Shown here: positions 1-8,276 of the stretch, in pieces
Layout: each line of letters starts with the position of its first letter
How positions within the stretch are numbered: the stretch's first letter is position 1
Origin: Clostridiales bacterium
GTDB lineage: Bacteria > Bacillota > Clostridia > Christensenellales > CAG-138
Direction of reading: 5' to 3'
DNA length: 34,200 nucleotides
Assembly (NCBI GenBank): GCA_015056105.1
Contig: SVGX01000019.1
Location: 1 to 34,200 of the forward strand
Notes under the pieces: generated by a model
What the model saw: the letters and a program-made list of their open reading frames with translations, nothing else
Databases searched by the model: none
Told to the model about the DNA's origin: nothing
Translations under genes and position numbers: made by a program

Positions 1-203
1 AGAAAAGCTCCGCGAGTATTTCGCAGAGCGTCAGGAACCGGCTGCGCTTGAAAAAACTTCAAGCGCAAGCTAAAAATTTTTGTCGTGTGCTTGACATACG
101 GGTGACGAAGATCATGAAAACGAATTCGTTTCAAGCCTTTCTTTTCCAACAGTACCGAGAACGTGCTGCTGATATAGTCAGGCTTCATTCTTCTGCCTAC
201 TCG
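1..203 (-). pseudogene. Tyrosine recombinase (phage integrase) C-terminal remnant, partial
   Basis: On the minus strand a frame stays open from about position 203 to the left window edge. From the ATG at 188 it reads KPDYISSTF, then a leucine-rich stretch, then KRIRFHDLRH. That is the region of a tyrosine-type site-specific recombinase leading into the H-x-x-R box of the catalytic domain. After HDLRH the expected helix (S/T-x-A-S/T-x-L) is missing; the frame continues with PYVKHTTKIFSLR and unrelated residues, so the domain looks broken or fused. The catalytic tyrosine is not visible and could lie outside the window. The remnant starts exactly where the adjacent truncated dipeptidase stops, in another frame, which marks a recombination junction near 198-203. 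Seen: the motif and the junction. Inferred: a decayed mobile element. Confidence 0.6.
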
Positions 204-436
204 AAGGTCTCGCTGATGTTCTTGGGGAAGCAGAAGGGATGCTCATGCAGGGAGATCATGAGGTTATCCTTCACGACCTTCTCATAGAACGCTTCCTGCT
301 CGTCGGTCAGGGGAATAATATACTCTTCGAACTCGTTGCCTTCGGCGGCCAGTTCAAATACCTTGTAATCATCGCCCGGGGTCAGATAATCGTAGGACTT
401 GTAGCCTTTGTAGCCGGGCTTAAGCGTCTTTTTCAT
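197..436 (-). pseudogene. Truncated M19 dipeptidase paralogue (N-terminal 79 aa)
   Basis: This short ORF is a diverged copy of the N-terminus of the intact dipeptidase just upstream (504-1730). Both share MKK-LK-GYKGYKSYDYLTPGDDYKVF and a MISLH-[DE]-HP metal-binding motif. Similarity continues to ...SETFE, where a TAG stop replaces the Tyr codon of the intact copy, and beyond it the DNA becomes integrase-like in another frame. It retains a good ribosome site (AGGAGG about 9 bases before the ATG), so a 79-residue peptide may still be made. It lacks nearly all of the (beta/alpha)8 barrel and cannot be an active peptidase. The amino-acid divergence from the neighbour indicates an old tandem duplication, later truncated by the recombination event. 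Confidence 0.75.
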
Positions 437-503
437 AAAAAACCTCCTGTAAAAATTTGCTTCTTATTGTTACGGGCACCCTGCCCGCAGGGCACTGTTT
501 GAA

Positions 504-1730
504 TTACCAGGTCTCCTTCAGCACGCGGATGGTGTTGCCGCCCATGACCTTCGCGATATCCTCTTCGCTGTAGCCATGCTTCACGAGCCAGCGGAGGATG
601 TTGTAGGAAGCTTCGGTAGCGTTTTCAAGGCCGCGCACATATTCCACTTCCGGGAACTCCTGCTTACCGTCGGGGCCGTTCTTGGTGAAGGCAGCCTTGA
701 TGGAAAGGTGGTGTGCGAAGGCATGGTGCAGGCCCACGTGGTCGCCGTAAAGGGTATCGGGACCGAAGGTAACGTGGTCGATGCCGATGAGGTCCTTCAC
801 ATACTCGAAGTGCTCCATGTAGGATTCAAGGCTGTGCTCCCTGTTCTTTTCGGTGATGGTGGTATGGGGAGCCGCCTCGATGCCGATCACGCCGCCCTTC
901 GCAGCGCAGGCCTTCATGATCTCATCGCTCTTAAGGCGCTTGCTGTTCCAGAGGGCGCGGGCGCCGGTGTGGGAGATGAAAATGGGCTTCTTGGAGCAAT
1001 CGATGATATCAAGGGTGGTCTTGTCGCCAACATGCGCAGCGTCGATGGTCATGCCGATCTTGTTCATGCGCTCCACGACCTGTGCGCCGAAATAGGTGAG
1101 GCCACCGTCGCCGTTTTCCTTAAGACCGCTGCCAAGGCCGTTGGATTCGCTGTAAACAAGGCCCATCAGGCGGACGCCGTAGCCGTAGAGGATATCCACG
1201 CGGTCCACTTCGTTTTCAAGGATGGCGGCGCCTTCAATGGTGGTGACCCACGCTACCTTGCCTTCCTTCTTCGCACGGTAGATATCTTCCACAGAAGTGC
1301 AGGGAACGACGAAATCCTGGTGTGCAAGGTCGCAGCGGCGCATGCCGATATCGTAAATGATGTCATCCCACTTCCAGCCATGCTTGGAGGTGATGACGCT
1401 GCAGCCGTCAAACATGTTATCGAACACGCAGTCCCAGGTGGATTCCGCAAGAGCGCGGAAGGCGGTGAAGCCGCGGGCTTCGCGGGCGTAATCGAAGGTC
1501 TCGTTGATTTCGTGGGGATAAAGGATAGGATGATCGTGAAGCGAGATCATGGGATAAGTATCCACGATGTGCTGCGCGAAGGCTTCCTGCTCATCATTCA
1601 GAGGAACGATCTCTTCCTTGCCGAAGAAATGGTCTTCCGTGGCAAGCTTAAACACCTTGTAGTCATCGCCGGGAGTCAGATAATCATAGGATTTATAACC
1701 TTTGTAGCCGGCTTTCAGCTGTTTTTTCAT
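504..1730 (-). CDS. Membrane dipeptidase family (peptidase M19) zinc hydrolase
   Basis: The 408-residue protein matches peptidase M19 (renal-dipeptidase fold), cytosolic here since no signal peptide is visible. Expected metal and active-site positions are present in order: SLHDHP (H65-D66-H67), TTIEGA (E166), AAHVGD (H233), FISHTGARAL (H254) and GIDHVTFGPD (D325). The first zinc pair, usually H-x-D, reads H-x-H; the truncated paralogue has the same form, so this seems to be a subfamily trait. M19 enzymes hydrolyse dipeptides, often with a C-terminal D-residue. The start ATG has AGGAGG 6 bases upstream. It lies 32 bases downstream of the racemase gene on the same strand and was probably co-transcribed with it and the truncated copy. 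The pairing suggests handling of D-amino-acid-containing dipeptides or related cyclic amides; the substrate is inferred only. Confidence 0.9.
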   Translation of the reverse strand: MKKQLKAGYKGYKSYDYLTPGDDYKVFKLATEDHFFGKEEIVPLNDEQEAFAQHIVDTYPMISLHDHPILYPHEINETFDYAREARGFTAFRALAESTWDCVFDNMFDGCSVITSKHGWKWDDIIYDIGMRRCDLAHQDFVVPCTSVEDIYRAKKEGKVAWVTTIEGAAILENEVDRVDILYGYGVRLMGLVYSESNGLGSGLKENGDGGLTYFGAQVVERMNKIGMTIDAAHVGDKTTLDIIDCSKKPIFISHTGARALWNSKRLKSDEIMKACAAKGGVIGIEAAPHTTITEKNREHSLESYMEHFEYVKDLIGIDHVTFGPDTLYGDHVGLHHAFAHHLSIKAAFTKNGPDGKQEFPEVEYVRGLENATEASYNILRWLVKHGYSEEDIAKVMGGNTIRVLKETW

Positions 1731-1762
1731 GCGGTACCTCCTGATGTATTCTGTTTTTTTGA

Positions 1763-2485
1763 TCAGCCGCGCAGTTTAATGGGCAGCGGATAAGCTTTCT
1801 TGCTGTGGGATACACCCATGAGCACCATGCTCTCAAGAAGATGCACGGCGGCGGTGAGCGGGTTCACTACGGGGATGCCGATCTCGGCGGAGATCTCCTT
1901 ATCGATCTGCGCAAAGGCAAGGGACATGCAGCCGAGGGTGATGCAGTCTGCCTTATCGATATCGCGGGCCTTGATGGCCTCTTCAAGGGTGCGTTCCTTG
2001 GCGATGTTGGGGTTGCGGTTGATGTCGAGCACGGTGATATCCGTGGAGCGGAGAGAGGCAAGCTTGTCCTTCAGGCCGCACTTCACGACCAGCTCTTCCG
2101 TGGTGCCGATCATCTCTTCAAGGGGCGTGATGATGCTGAACTTCCTGCCCAGCATGCTGCACATCGCATAGGAAGCCTGTGCGGGACCGATGACGGGGAT
2201 CTTCACCATTTCACGGGCGCCGTCCACACCGGGATCGCCGGCACAGCCCACGATGACGCCGTCATAGCCGGCCTTTTCGGCTTCCGCCACGGCCTTGATA
2301 ACGCCGGGGATAGCCTGATACTCATCGCACATGGATTCGATGGAAGCAGGGCCGGTGGGCACATAGGAAATATCGATGGTAGTGCCCGGCTGGGCAATGG
2401 ACTGCAAAATGGCGCCGCGGCGCTCCATTTCCTTCACACCAAGGCCGATCTCCACATTTCCCGGCAGCAGATAAAGAAGTTTCAT
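1763..2485 (-). CDS. Asp/Glu/hydantoin racemase family protein
   Basis: The 240-residue protein belongs to the Asp/Glu/hydantoin racemase superfamily, cofactor-independent two-cysteine racemases. Both catalytic cysteines are visible in conserved settings: C81 in VIVGCAGDPG and C186 in ITLGCMSLAF. The N-terminal LLYLLPGN strand, the VPTGPASIES loop and IPVIGPAQAS resemble hydantoin racemase (HyuE-like) more than MurI glutamate racemase. The length is typical. It is the first gene of a minus-strand unit with the M19 dipeptidase 32 bases downstream, and a ribosome site AAAGGATG precedes the ATG. A role in inverting the alpha-carbon of an amino acid, hydantoin or related substrate before hydrolysis is plausible. 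The exact substrate cannot be read from sequence. Confidence 0.85.
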   Translation of the reverse strand: MKLLYLLPGNVEIGLGVKEMERRGAILQSIAQPGTTIDISYVPTGPASIESMCDEYQAIPGVIKAVAEAEKAGYDGVIVGCAGDPGVDGAREMVKIPVIGPAQASYAMCSMLGRKFSIITPLEEMIGTTEELVVKCGLKDKLASLRSTDITVLDINRNPNIAKERTLEEAIKARDIDKADCITLGCMSLAFAQIDKEISAEIGIPVVNPLTAAVHLLESMVLMGVSHSKKAYPLPIKLRG

Positions 2486-2823
2486 CTTTTCAATTCATCC
2501 TTTCTTGCAAAATGGTTTTGTTTAGCTTGTTTTCATTCGGTACAATTCAAAAACAACAGGGATCAAACCTGAATTCCAAATGAACGAAAATACCCGTTCC
2601 TCTTTTTGTTATTCCATTCACACATTTTGCTGGCTGATATTCATTTTATTTGTCTATAATTATATATAGTTTAATGGATAACCGCCTTTTGCTGATAATG
2701 CCAAATAGGCAAATGGTTTTGCGTAAATTGCAATACTCGCTTGTGGGAAGCTGCATATGTGCCCTTGAAAGAAAAACAAATAATATATTATAATAGAAAA
2801 AGCACATCGAACGGAGGCATATC
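2486..2823. other. Divergent intergenic region, no gene seen
   Basis: 338 AT-rich bases separate the racemase (minus) from the nitroreductase (plus). The plus-strand promoter is listed separately. I see no convincing sigma-A promoter for the racemase, although TATATATAATTATAG on the minus strand (near 2655-2670) offers possible -10 sequences. Because the LysR gene two genes away is co-transcribed with the nitroreductase, its operator is expected in this stretch, but I could not assign a specific T-N11-A site. Confidence 0.6.
2765..2794 (+). promoter_or_regulatory. Sigma-A type promoter for nitroreductase-LysR unit
   Basis: TTGAAA (2765-2770) and a perfect TATAAT (2789-2794) are separated by 18 bases, about 30 bases upstream of the ATG at 2824. 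A ribosome site CGGAGG lies at 2812-2817. Confidence 0.7.
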
Positions 2824-3741
2824 ATGCAACACGAAACCACGGATTTTACCATTAACGATGCATATTCCGCCTATGCAAAGCTGCGCACAAGGCGATCCTG
2901 CCGTTCGTTTACGGATAAGCCCATCGATGATGCGCTGCTCAAAGAGATCATCAAAACCGGACTCAGCGCCCCGACAGGCGGCAATCTGCAGCCCTTTTCC
3001 ATCATCGTGGTTAAAGATCCGGCCAAAAAAGCCGTGCTTGCGGAGGTCTGCGGTCAGGGCTTTATCGCCAAAGCTGCGGTAAACCTTGTATTCGTCATGG
3101 ATTGGCACAGGCTTCGCACTTATACCCGCGCAAAAAAAGCACCCTTTGTGGCAAACAGGGTGCTGAACCACAATATCATCGCCTATGCGGACATCATGTG
3201 TGCCGCGCAGCTGATCGAATCCGCCGCCACGCTGGCAGGTATCGGCGTGTGTATGATCGGCAACATCATGGGAAGCGGCGAGCGGGTCGGCAGCCTTCTC
3301 AATCTGCCCATGGAGACCTATCCCATCCTGATGCTTTCCCTCGGCTATCCCGCCAATGTGACGGACAAGCGCGCACCGAAGCTTCCTTCCGATGTGCTTG
3401 TATTTGAAGAGGAATACCCCACCTTTGATGAAGAAACGCTGCTTGCCGCTTACGATAAAAAGTATTCCGGCATGACCGCTCCTCTGCCGCAGGATGAGAC
3501 AAAACGTGCGGAGACCCTCGCAGCGCTCAAGGAATCCTACCTTACCTCATACAGCAAGAAAGAAACGGAAGAGATCCTCGAAGAGATCGAAGCCGCCGGC
3601 GTAATGAACGAGATGCAGCGCCGTTTCGGCATCCACTACGGCGCGGCAGGCATGTTGAAGAAACAGGAAGCCTTCTTCTCCGATATGGCCAAACGGAATA
3701 TCATTTTTGGCCCCATGGCGGAGGGAAAGGAGCTCAAATGA
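2824..3741 (+). CDS. Nitroreductase-family FMN oxidoreductase
   Basis: The 305-residue protein has the nitroreductase fold. RTRRSCRSF near residues 22-30 is the FMN phosphate-binding arginine/serine motif, SAPTGGNLQPF follows at about 47-57, and ESAATLAGIGVCMIGNI and LMLSLGYPA form the C-terminal half of the domain. An extension of about 90 residues rich in charged helices follows the domain (from FEEEYPTFDE), longer than in most nitroreductases of about 200-220 residues. NAD(P)H:FMN-dependent reduction of quinones, nitro compounds or enoate-like substrates is typical of the family; the specific substrate is unknown. It ends in an ATGA overlap with the LysR gene, implying translational coupling. 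It has its own strong promoter. Confidence 0.88.
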   Translation: MQHETTDFTINDAYSAYAKLRTRRSCRSFTDKPIDDALLKEIIKTGLSAPTGGNLQPFSIIVVKDPAKKAVLAEVCGQGFIAKAAVNLVFVMDWHRLRTYTRAKKAPFVANRVLNHNIIAYADIMCAAQLIESAATLAGIGVCMIGNIMGSGERVGSLLNLPMETYPILMLSLGYPANVTDKRAPKLPSDVLVFEEEYPTFDEETLLAAYDKKYSGMTAPLPQDETKRAETLAALKESYLTSYSKKETEEILEEIEAAGVMNEMQRRFGIHYGAAGMLKKQEAFFSDMAKRNIIFGPMAEGKELK

Positions 3742-4664
3742 ACATACAGCAGCTGAAGCTTTTCAGCGATGTGGTGCAGTATGGCTCTGTCAACAAAGCG
3801 GCACAGGTGAATTACATCTCCCCCTCCACACTGAGCCGCTCCATCCAGGAGCTTGAAAGAAGCACAAACACCGTTCTCTTTCAGCGCAGCTATTCCGGTA
3901 TGAAACTGACACAGCAGGGCGAAGAGTTTTTCGTGATGGTGCAGCCCATCCTGCACGACATCCAGCAGCTGGAAGATACCTATTTCAATGAAGAAAACAA
4001 CGACCTTCTTCGTTTGACGGTATGCGTGCAGCAAAACAGCATCGCCATGCAGAGCATCATTGAGTTTTACAATACCTATGCAGCACAAAAGCAGCATATC
4101 GACATTGTGATCCCGGCCTACAGTTCCTTTAACGAAACCATTGACAACATGATCAAAAAGCATTTCATGCTGGGCGTTGTGCAGTACAACAGCATGGAAG
4201 AAGACGATGTATTGGATATTTTCAACCGCAAGCGGCTTGAGGTGCTGTGCCGAAAAAGCACGCCCGTACATGTGGTGATCAACACAAATCATCCCCTTGC
4301 ATCGCGGGAAACCCTTACCCTTGAAGACCTTGAACCCTACCCCCGCCTTTCCTATCTGAACACTTCTGTTCCGGATATCAACTACCATACGGATACCAAC
4401 AACTATTCCTATATGAAGACGGCAAGGCGCATCCTCATCAAGGAGCGGGCGCAGCTGACGGATCTTGTCTCCTATACCGATGCCTATTTCCTCGGCACCA
4501 GCGCATGCGCTCTCACCGCAGACAATCCTCGTTTGCGGTTCATTCCCCTCAAAGGCATGAGCAACGAACCGGTAACGGTGCTGCTCGGCTACCAGAACCA
4601 CACGCTGAACCTGAACGCCCAGCGTTTTCTCGACATCTTCAAACGGGCAACGGAAGAAATGTGA
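3738..4664 (+). CDS. LysR-family transcriptional regulator
   Basis: The 308-residue protein has the LysR layout. An N-terminal winged helix-turn-helix (MNIQQLKLFSDVVQYGSVNKAAQVNY, then SPSTLSRSIQELE) occupies about residues 1-60, with a linker helix and a periplasmic-binding-like effector domain to the C-terminus (LTVCVQQNSIAMQSI onward). Here the gene follows its probable target and shares a 4-base stop/start overlap with it instead of being divergent, so it likely autoregulates the nitroreductase unit. It could also control the divergent racemase-dipeptidase operon across the 338-base gap. The effector cannot be inferred. A strong terminator begins 16 bases after the stop. Confidence 0.92.
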   Translation: MNIQQLKLFSDVVQYGSVNKAAQVNYISPSTLSRSIQELERSTNTVLFQRSYSGMKLTQQGEEFFVMVQPILHDIQQLEDTYFNEENNDLLRLTVCVQQNSIAMQSIIEFYNTYAAQKQHIDIVIPAYSSFNETIDNMIKKHFMLGVVQYNSMEEDDVLDIFNRKRLEVLCRKSTPVHVVINTNHPLASRETLTLEDLEPYPRLSYLNTSVPDINYHTDTNNYSYMKTARRILIKERAQLTDLVSYTDAYFLGTSACALTADNPRLRFIPLKGMSNEPVTVLLGYQNHTLNLNAQRFLDIFKRATEEM

Positions 4665-4680
4665 AAAAGGCAAACATAAC

Positions 4681-4716
4681 AAAAACATCCGCACGGAAAT
4701 CCGTGCGGATGTTTTT
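4681..4716. terminator. Bidirectional rho-independent terminator
   Basis: A 16-bp perfect inverted repeat (arms 4681-4696 and 4701-4716, loop AAAT; core ACATCCGCACGG/CCGTGCGGATGT) carries a T-run on its 3' side and an A-run on its 5' side, so it can terminate on either strand. It sits between the convergent LysR gene (plus) and the aminotransferase operon (minus). Confidence 0.93.
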
Positions 4717-4727
4717 TATCGGCCGTA

Positions 4728-5894
4728 TCAGCCCATTTTCTTTTTGATGTCGCTCAAGCGGTTGAGCGCCTCGTAAAGGGTCTCATCCTTTTTTGCGAAA
4801 TGTACGCGGACGATATCGTTCACATCCTCCATAAAGAAGGAGGTGCCGGGAACGCAGGCCACGCCGACCTTGCGCGCCATTTCTTCGCAGAATTCCACAT
4901 CCGTCTGGCCGCTCTTGAGGAACTTTCCAATATTCGCAAGCACAAAGTATGCACCCTGCGGATCGGTATATTCAATGCCGATATCATCAAGGCCTTTGGT
5001 AAAAAGCTGCTTCATATGGGCATAGTGGGCGCCGAACTCATCATAATAGCTATCCGGCATTTCAAGGCCCACAACAGCGGCTTCCATCAGCACGGAAGGC
5101 GCGCCCACGGTGTTGAAATCATGATACTGCTTGATCTTTTCCATGATCGGCTCCGGCGCAATGGCATAGCCGAGACGCCAGCCGGTGATGGAATAGGTCT
5201 TGGAGAGGGAGCTGCAGGAGATCGTCCTTTCCCACATGCCGGGCAGGCTGTTCATATAAACATGCTTGTGGGGGGCATAGATGATATGTTCATACACCTC
5301 ATCCATGATGACATAGGTGTCATAGCGGATGGCGAGATCCGCGATGAACCTAAGTTCCTCTTCCGTGAACACCTTGCCGCTCGGGTTGGAAGGATTGCAG
5401 ATCAGGATCGCCTTTGCACCCTGTTTGAAAGCGTCTTCCAGCACCGCGGGATCAAAGTTGAAGGTGGGCGGCACCAGCGGCACAAAGATGGGTTCGCAGT
5501 CCGCAAAGATAGCCTGTGCCCTGTAGTTCTCAAAATAGGGCGAGAACATGATGATCTTATCGCCGGGGTTTGTCAGGGCGAAGATGGTATCCACCATGGC
5601 TTCGGTGGAACCGATGGTCACCACGACTTCCTTGTTGGGATCGATGGTACGGCCCATGAAGCGGCCGCACTTCCTTGCAAGGGCAGCGCGGAAGTTGGGG
5701 GCACCCATGGTAATGGGATACTGATGCGGGCCAAGGTGACTGACTTCCTCAAGTCTGTCCATCATGGCTTTGGGCGGATCGAAATCCGGGAAGCCCTGCG
5801 CCAGGTTGATGGCACCGCAATCAATGGCGATGCGGGTCATCCTGCGGATGACGGAATCGGTAAAATGTCTGCATTTTCTGCTCATTTCCTGCAT
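4728..5894 (-). CDS. PLP-dependent aminotransferase, class I/II (aromatic/KAT-like)
   Basis: The 388-residue fold-type I aminotransferase shows NLAQGFPDFDPP near the N-terminus, IGSTEAM before the PLP phosphate region, NPSNPSGK (about 167-174), the pyridine-nitrogen aspartate in IMDEVYE (D198), the Schiff-base lysine in SSLSKTYSITGWR (K232) and a C-terminal arginine region (DIVRVHFAKK). The QGFPDF start resembles kynurenine/glutamine transaminase-type enzymes, which often accept aromatic amino acids. It is the last gene of an operon with iorA, iorB, a CoA ligase and an ACT protein. The inferred reaction is aromatic amino acid + 2-oxoacid to arylpyruvate + amino acid, in either direction. The start at 5894 was kept; an alternative ATG lies three codons in. 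Transcription ends at the hairpin 11 bases past the stop. Confidence 0.9.
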   Translation of the reverse strand: MQEMSRKCRHFTDSVIRRMTRIAIDCGAINLAQGFPDFDPPKAMMDRLEEVSHLGPHQYPITMGAPNFRAALARKCGRFMGRTIDPNKEVVVTIGSTEAMVDTIFALTNPGDKIIMFSPYFENYRAQAIFADCEPIFVPLVPPTFNFDPAVLEDAFKQGAKAILICNPSNPSGKVFTEEELRFIADLAIRYDTYVIMDEVYEHIIYAPHKHVYMNSLPGMWERTISCSSLSKTYSITGWRLGYAIAPEPIMEKIKQYHDFNTVGAPSVLMEAAVVGLEMPDSYYDEFGAHYAHMKQLFTKGLDDIGIEYTDPQGAYFVLANIGKFLKSGQTDVEFCEEMARKVGVACVPGTSFFMEDVNDIVRVHFAKKDETLYEALNRLSDIKKKMG

Positions 5895-5924
5895 AATGCA
5901 TGTGCCTCGCTTTACAAAAAAATC

Positions 5925-6356
5925 TTATTTCAGGCCCAGCTCTTCCGCGGTGGCGGGCTTCATGCCGTGGGCGGCAAGCAGCGCTTTGAATTTTTCTTCC
6001 TCGCCGATGCGGAACACCATATACGCCTTGCCGTCCACATGGGTGAAAAGGGAGTACATATACTCGATGTCGATATTGCCTTCCGCAAGAACGGCAAGCA
6101 CCGGGGCAAGGCCGCCAGGCACATCGGGCACCGCCACCGCCACAACGGGCGTCATGGAAAGAATGTATTCCTTTTCAAGGAGGATCTTCGTTGCCCGGGC
6201 GGCATCATCCACGATCATGCGGAGAATGCCGTAATCCGCCGTTTCCGCAATGGAGATCGCACGAAGATCGATCTTGTTTTCCGCAAGCACTGCGGTGATC
6301 TCCGCCAGCTGGCCGGCACGGTTTTCAAGAAAAACGGAAATCTGATGAACGCTCAT
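5925..6356 (-). CDS. Tandem ACT-domain protein
   Basis: The 143-residue protein consists of two ACT-type ligand-binding repeats: residues 1-70 begin VHQISVFLENRAGQLAEITA, and residues 71-143 include DVPGGLAPVLAVLAEGNIDI. Both contain the glycine-turn typical of amino-acid-binding ACT modules. Proteins of this form commonly accompany arylacetate-CoA ligase and indolepyruvate:ferredoxin oxidoreductase genes, and here it lies 11 bases after the ligase and 30 bases before the aminotransferase. It probably senses an amino acid (aromatic, by context) and modulates one of the operon's enzymes. No catalytic residues are seen. The start has an AAGGAGG-like site. Confidence 0.88.
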   Translation of the reverse strand: MSVHQISVFLENRAGQLAEITAVLAENKIDLRAISIAETADYGILRMIVDDAARATKILLEKEYILSMTPVVAVAVPDVPGGLAPVLAVLAEGNIDIEYMYSLFTHVDGKAYMVFRIGEEEKFKALLAAHGMKPATAEELGLK

Positions 6357-6367
6357 TTTCTGCCTCC

Positions 6368-7666
6368 TTAGATCTTGCGCTTATCGATGATGCGGACTGC
6401 CTTGCCTTCGCTTCTTGCGATGGTCTTGGGCGCCACAAGTTTGACCTTTGCATAGATACCAAGCATGGTCTTAAGGGCAGCAACAAGCTGCTTTTCCATC
6501 TCGGTGATCTTGCCGAGGGTATCGGAGAAGTTCTCCGGCGTCATTTCCACCATGACCTCAAGGGTATCGGAATTGTTCACGCGGTCCACGATGATCTGGT
6601 AGTTTGCCGGATAGCCCTGCTCAAGGAGCACGGTCTCGATCTGGGAGGGGAACACGTTCACGCCCTTGACGATAAGCATATCATCGCTGCGGCCCATGGG
6701 CTTGGACATCTTCACATGGGTGCGGCCGCAGGAACAGGGCTTGCGGCTCAAAACGCAGATATCACGGGTGCGGTAGCGAAGCAGCGGGAAGGCTTCCTTG
6801 GTGATGGAGGTAAATACGAGTTCACCCTTTTCACCTTCGGGCAGCACCTCACCGGTCTTCGGGTCGATGATCTCCGCAATGAAATGGTCTTCATTGATGT
6901 GCATGCCGGTCTGCTCTTCGCACTCGAAGCTGACGCCGGGGCCGGAGGTCTCGGTCAGGCCGTAGATGTCGTATGCCTTGATGTTGAGGTTCTTTTCGAT
7001 ATCGCGGCGCATCTCTTCGCTCCAGGCTTCGGCGCCGAAAATGCCGGCCTTGAGCTTGATCTGATCCTGAAGCCCGCGCTCATGGATGGATTCCGCCAAA
7101 TATGCCGCATAGGAAGGTGTGCAGCAAAGGATGGTGGAGCCAAGATCCGTCATAAACTGCAGCTGACGATCCGTATTGCCGGAGGACATGGGCAGCGTCA
7201 GACAGCCTACCTTGTGGCTTCCGCCGTTCAGGCCCGGGCCGCCGGTGAAAAGGCCGTAACCGTAGGAAACATGGCACACATCATCCTTGGTGCCGCCCGC
7301 CGCCACGATGGCACGGGCGCAGCAATCTTCCCAAAGGTCGATATCATGCTGGGTGTAAAACGCCACAACGCGCCTGCCGGTGGTGCCGGAAGTGGACTGG
7401 ATGCGCACACAATCAGAAACGGGTTTTGCGAGAAGGCCGTAGGGATACGCTTCCCTCAGGTCATCCTTTGTCAGAAAGGGCAGCTTGTGAAGATCCTTCA
7501 CGCCCGTGATATCATCGGGGCAAACGCCCTTTTCTTCCATTTTTTTGCGGTAATAGGGCACGTTTTCCCACACATGCTTCACCTGCTTGACCAGGCGCTC
7601 GTTTTGCCAGGCAAGAATTTGCTCCCGCGAGGCGGTTTCAATTTCCGGTTGATAATAGTTCGCCAT
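6368..7666 (-). CDS. Phenylacetate/arylacetate-CoA ligase (PaaK-like)
   Basis: This AMP-forming ligase of the PaaK family (432 residues from the chosen start) has the family N-terminus (HVWENVPYYRKKM), the P-loop STSGTTGRRV, the adenylation motif YDIYGLTET-GPGVS, LRYRTRDI and a C-terminal swivel domain starting near MGRSDDMLIVKGVNVFPSQIE. A cysteine pair (RKPCSCGR) is also typical. It catalyses arylacetate + ATP + CoA to arylacetyl-CoA + AMP + PPi. I chose the ATG at 7666 because AAAGGAG lies at good spacing before it; a longer reading from 7723 would overlap iorB. The context (iorAB upstream, ACT and aminotransferase downstream) ties it to interconversion of arylacetates and aromatic amino acids. 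Confidence 0.93.
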   Translation of the reverse strand: MANYYQPEIETASREQILAWQNERLVKQVKHVWENVPYYRKKMEEKGVCPDDITGVKDLHKLPFLTKDDLREAYPYGLLAKPVSDCVRIQSTSGTTGRRVVAFYTQHDIDLWEDCCARAIVAAGGTKDDVCHVSYGYGLFTGGPGLNGGSHKVGCLTLPMSSGNTDRQLQFMTDLGSTILCCTPSYAAYLAESIHERGLQDQIKLKAGIFGAEAWSEEMRRDIEKNLNIKAYDIYGLTETSGPGVSFECEEQTGMHINEDHFIAEIIDPKTGEVLPEGEKGELVFTSITKEAFPLLRYRTRDICVLSRKPCSCGRTHVKMSKPMGRSDDMLIVKGVNVFPSQIETVLLEQGYPANYQIIVDRVNNSDTLEVMVEMTPENFSDTLGKITEMEKQLVAALKTMLGIYAKVKLVAPKTIARSEGKAVRIIDKRKI

Positions 7667-7700
7667 TGGTTCATTTCTCCTTTGGAATGAAAAATGATGA

Positions 7701-8276
7701 TCAGGAATCCCTGCCGAGGGCAAAGGCTTTCCTGTTCAGTTCAAGGAACTTTGCGGGAACGCTCTTCTCGATCGCTTCCTGCCACTCCGCTTCGGTGAAG
7801 TCAAAGTAGTTGGAAAGCTTTCCCATGAGAACAAGGTTCACTGCTTTGGCGCTGCCGGCCTTCTCCGCAAGGGAAAGGGCATCGATGGCATCCACATCAA
7901 GGCCCGCGGCCACCATCTTTTCCGCAAGGTTTTCAGGATACTCCGCCGCGCCGGTAATGACGGGCATGGGGGCGATCTCCTGCGTGTTGGTCACGATGCG
8001 GCCGCCTTTTTTGAGGTATTCCGTCCAGCGGGCAGCTTCAAGAAGTTCAAAGGAAACGATAAAATCCGCCTCGCCTTTATCGATAATGGGCGAATAGACC
8101 TTTTCCCCATAGCGCACATAGGTCACAACGCTGCCGCCGCGCTGGCTCATGCCGTGCACTTCGGATACCTTGACATCATAGCCCTTATCAAGAAGGAGCC
8201 TGCCGAGAAGCTTCGACGCAAGAAGACTGCCCTGTCCGCCTACGCCGACGATCATGATGTTCTTTGTCATGTTCAT
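7701..8276 (-). CDS. iorB: Indolepyruvate:ferredoxin oxidoreductase, beta subunit
   Basis: The 191-residue protein is the gamma-domain (pyruvate ferredoxin oxidoreductase catalytic) subunit of indolepyruvate:ferredoxin oxidoreductase. It opens with IMIVGVGGQGSLLASKLLG, and GMSQRGGSVVTYVRYG is diagnostic of IorB. With IorA it oxidatively decarboxylates aryl-2-oxoacids to aryl-CoA with ferredoxin reduction, and the reaction is reversible. The start overlaps the iorA stop by four bases (ATGA), giving equimolar translation. A second in-frame ATG two codons later is an alternative start. Located in the cytoplasm. Confidence 0.95.
   Translation of the reverse strand: MNMTKNIMIVGVGGQGSLLASKLLGRLLLDKGYDVKVSEVHGMSQRGGSVVTYVRYGEKVYSPIIDKGEADFIVSFELLEAARWTEYLKKGGRIVTNTQEIAPMPVITGAAEYPENLAEKMVAAGLDVDAIDALSLAEKAGSAKAVNLVLMGKLSNYFDFTEAEWQEAIEKSVPAKFLELNRKAFALGRDS

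Noticed and set aside
576-1793. Long plus-strand ORF opposite the M19 dipeptidase
   Set aside because: It mirrors a clear M19 gene on the other strand; it is a codon-bias shadow with no recognisable motifs.
4800-6371. 523-codon plus-strand ORF opposite the aminotransferase and ACT genes
   Set aside because: It spans two well-supported minus-strand genes and their gap and is rich in His/Gly in the manner of antisense shadows.
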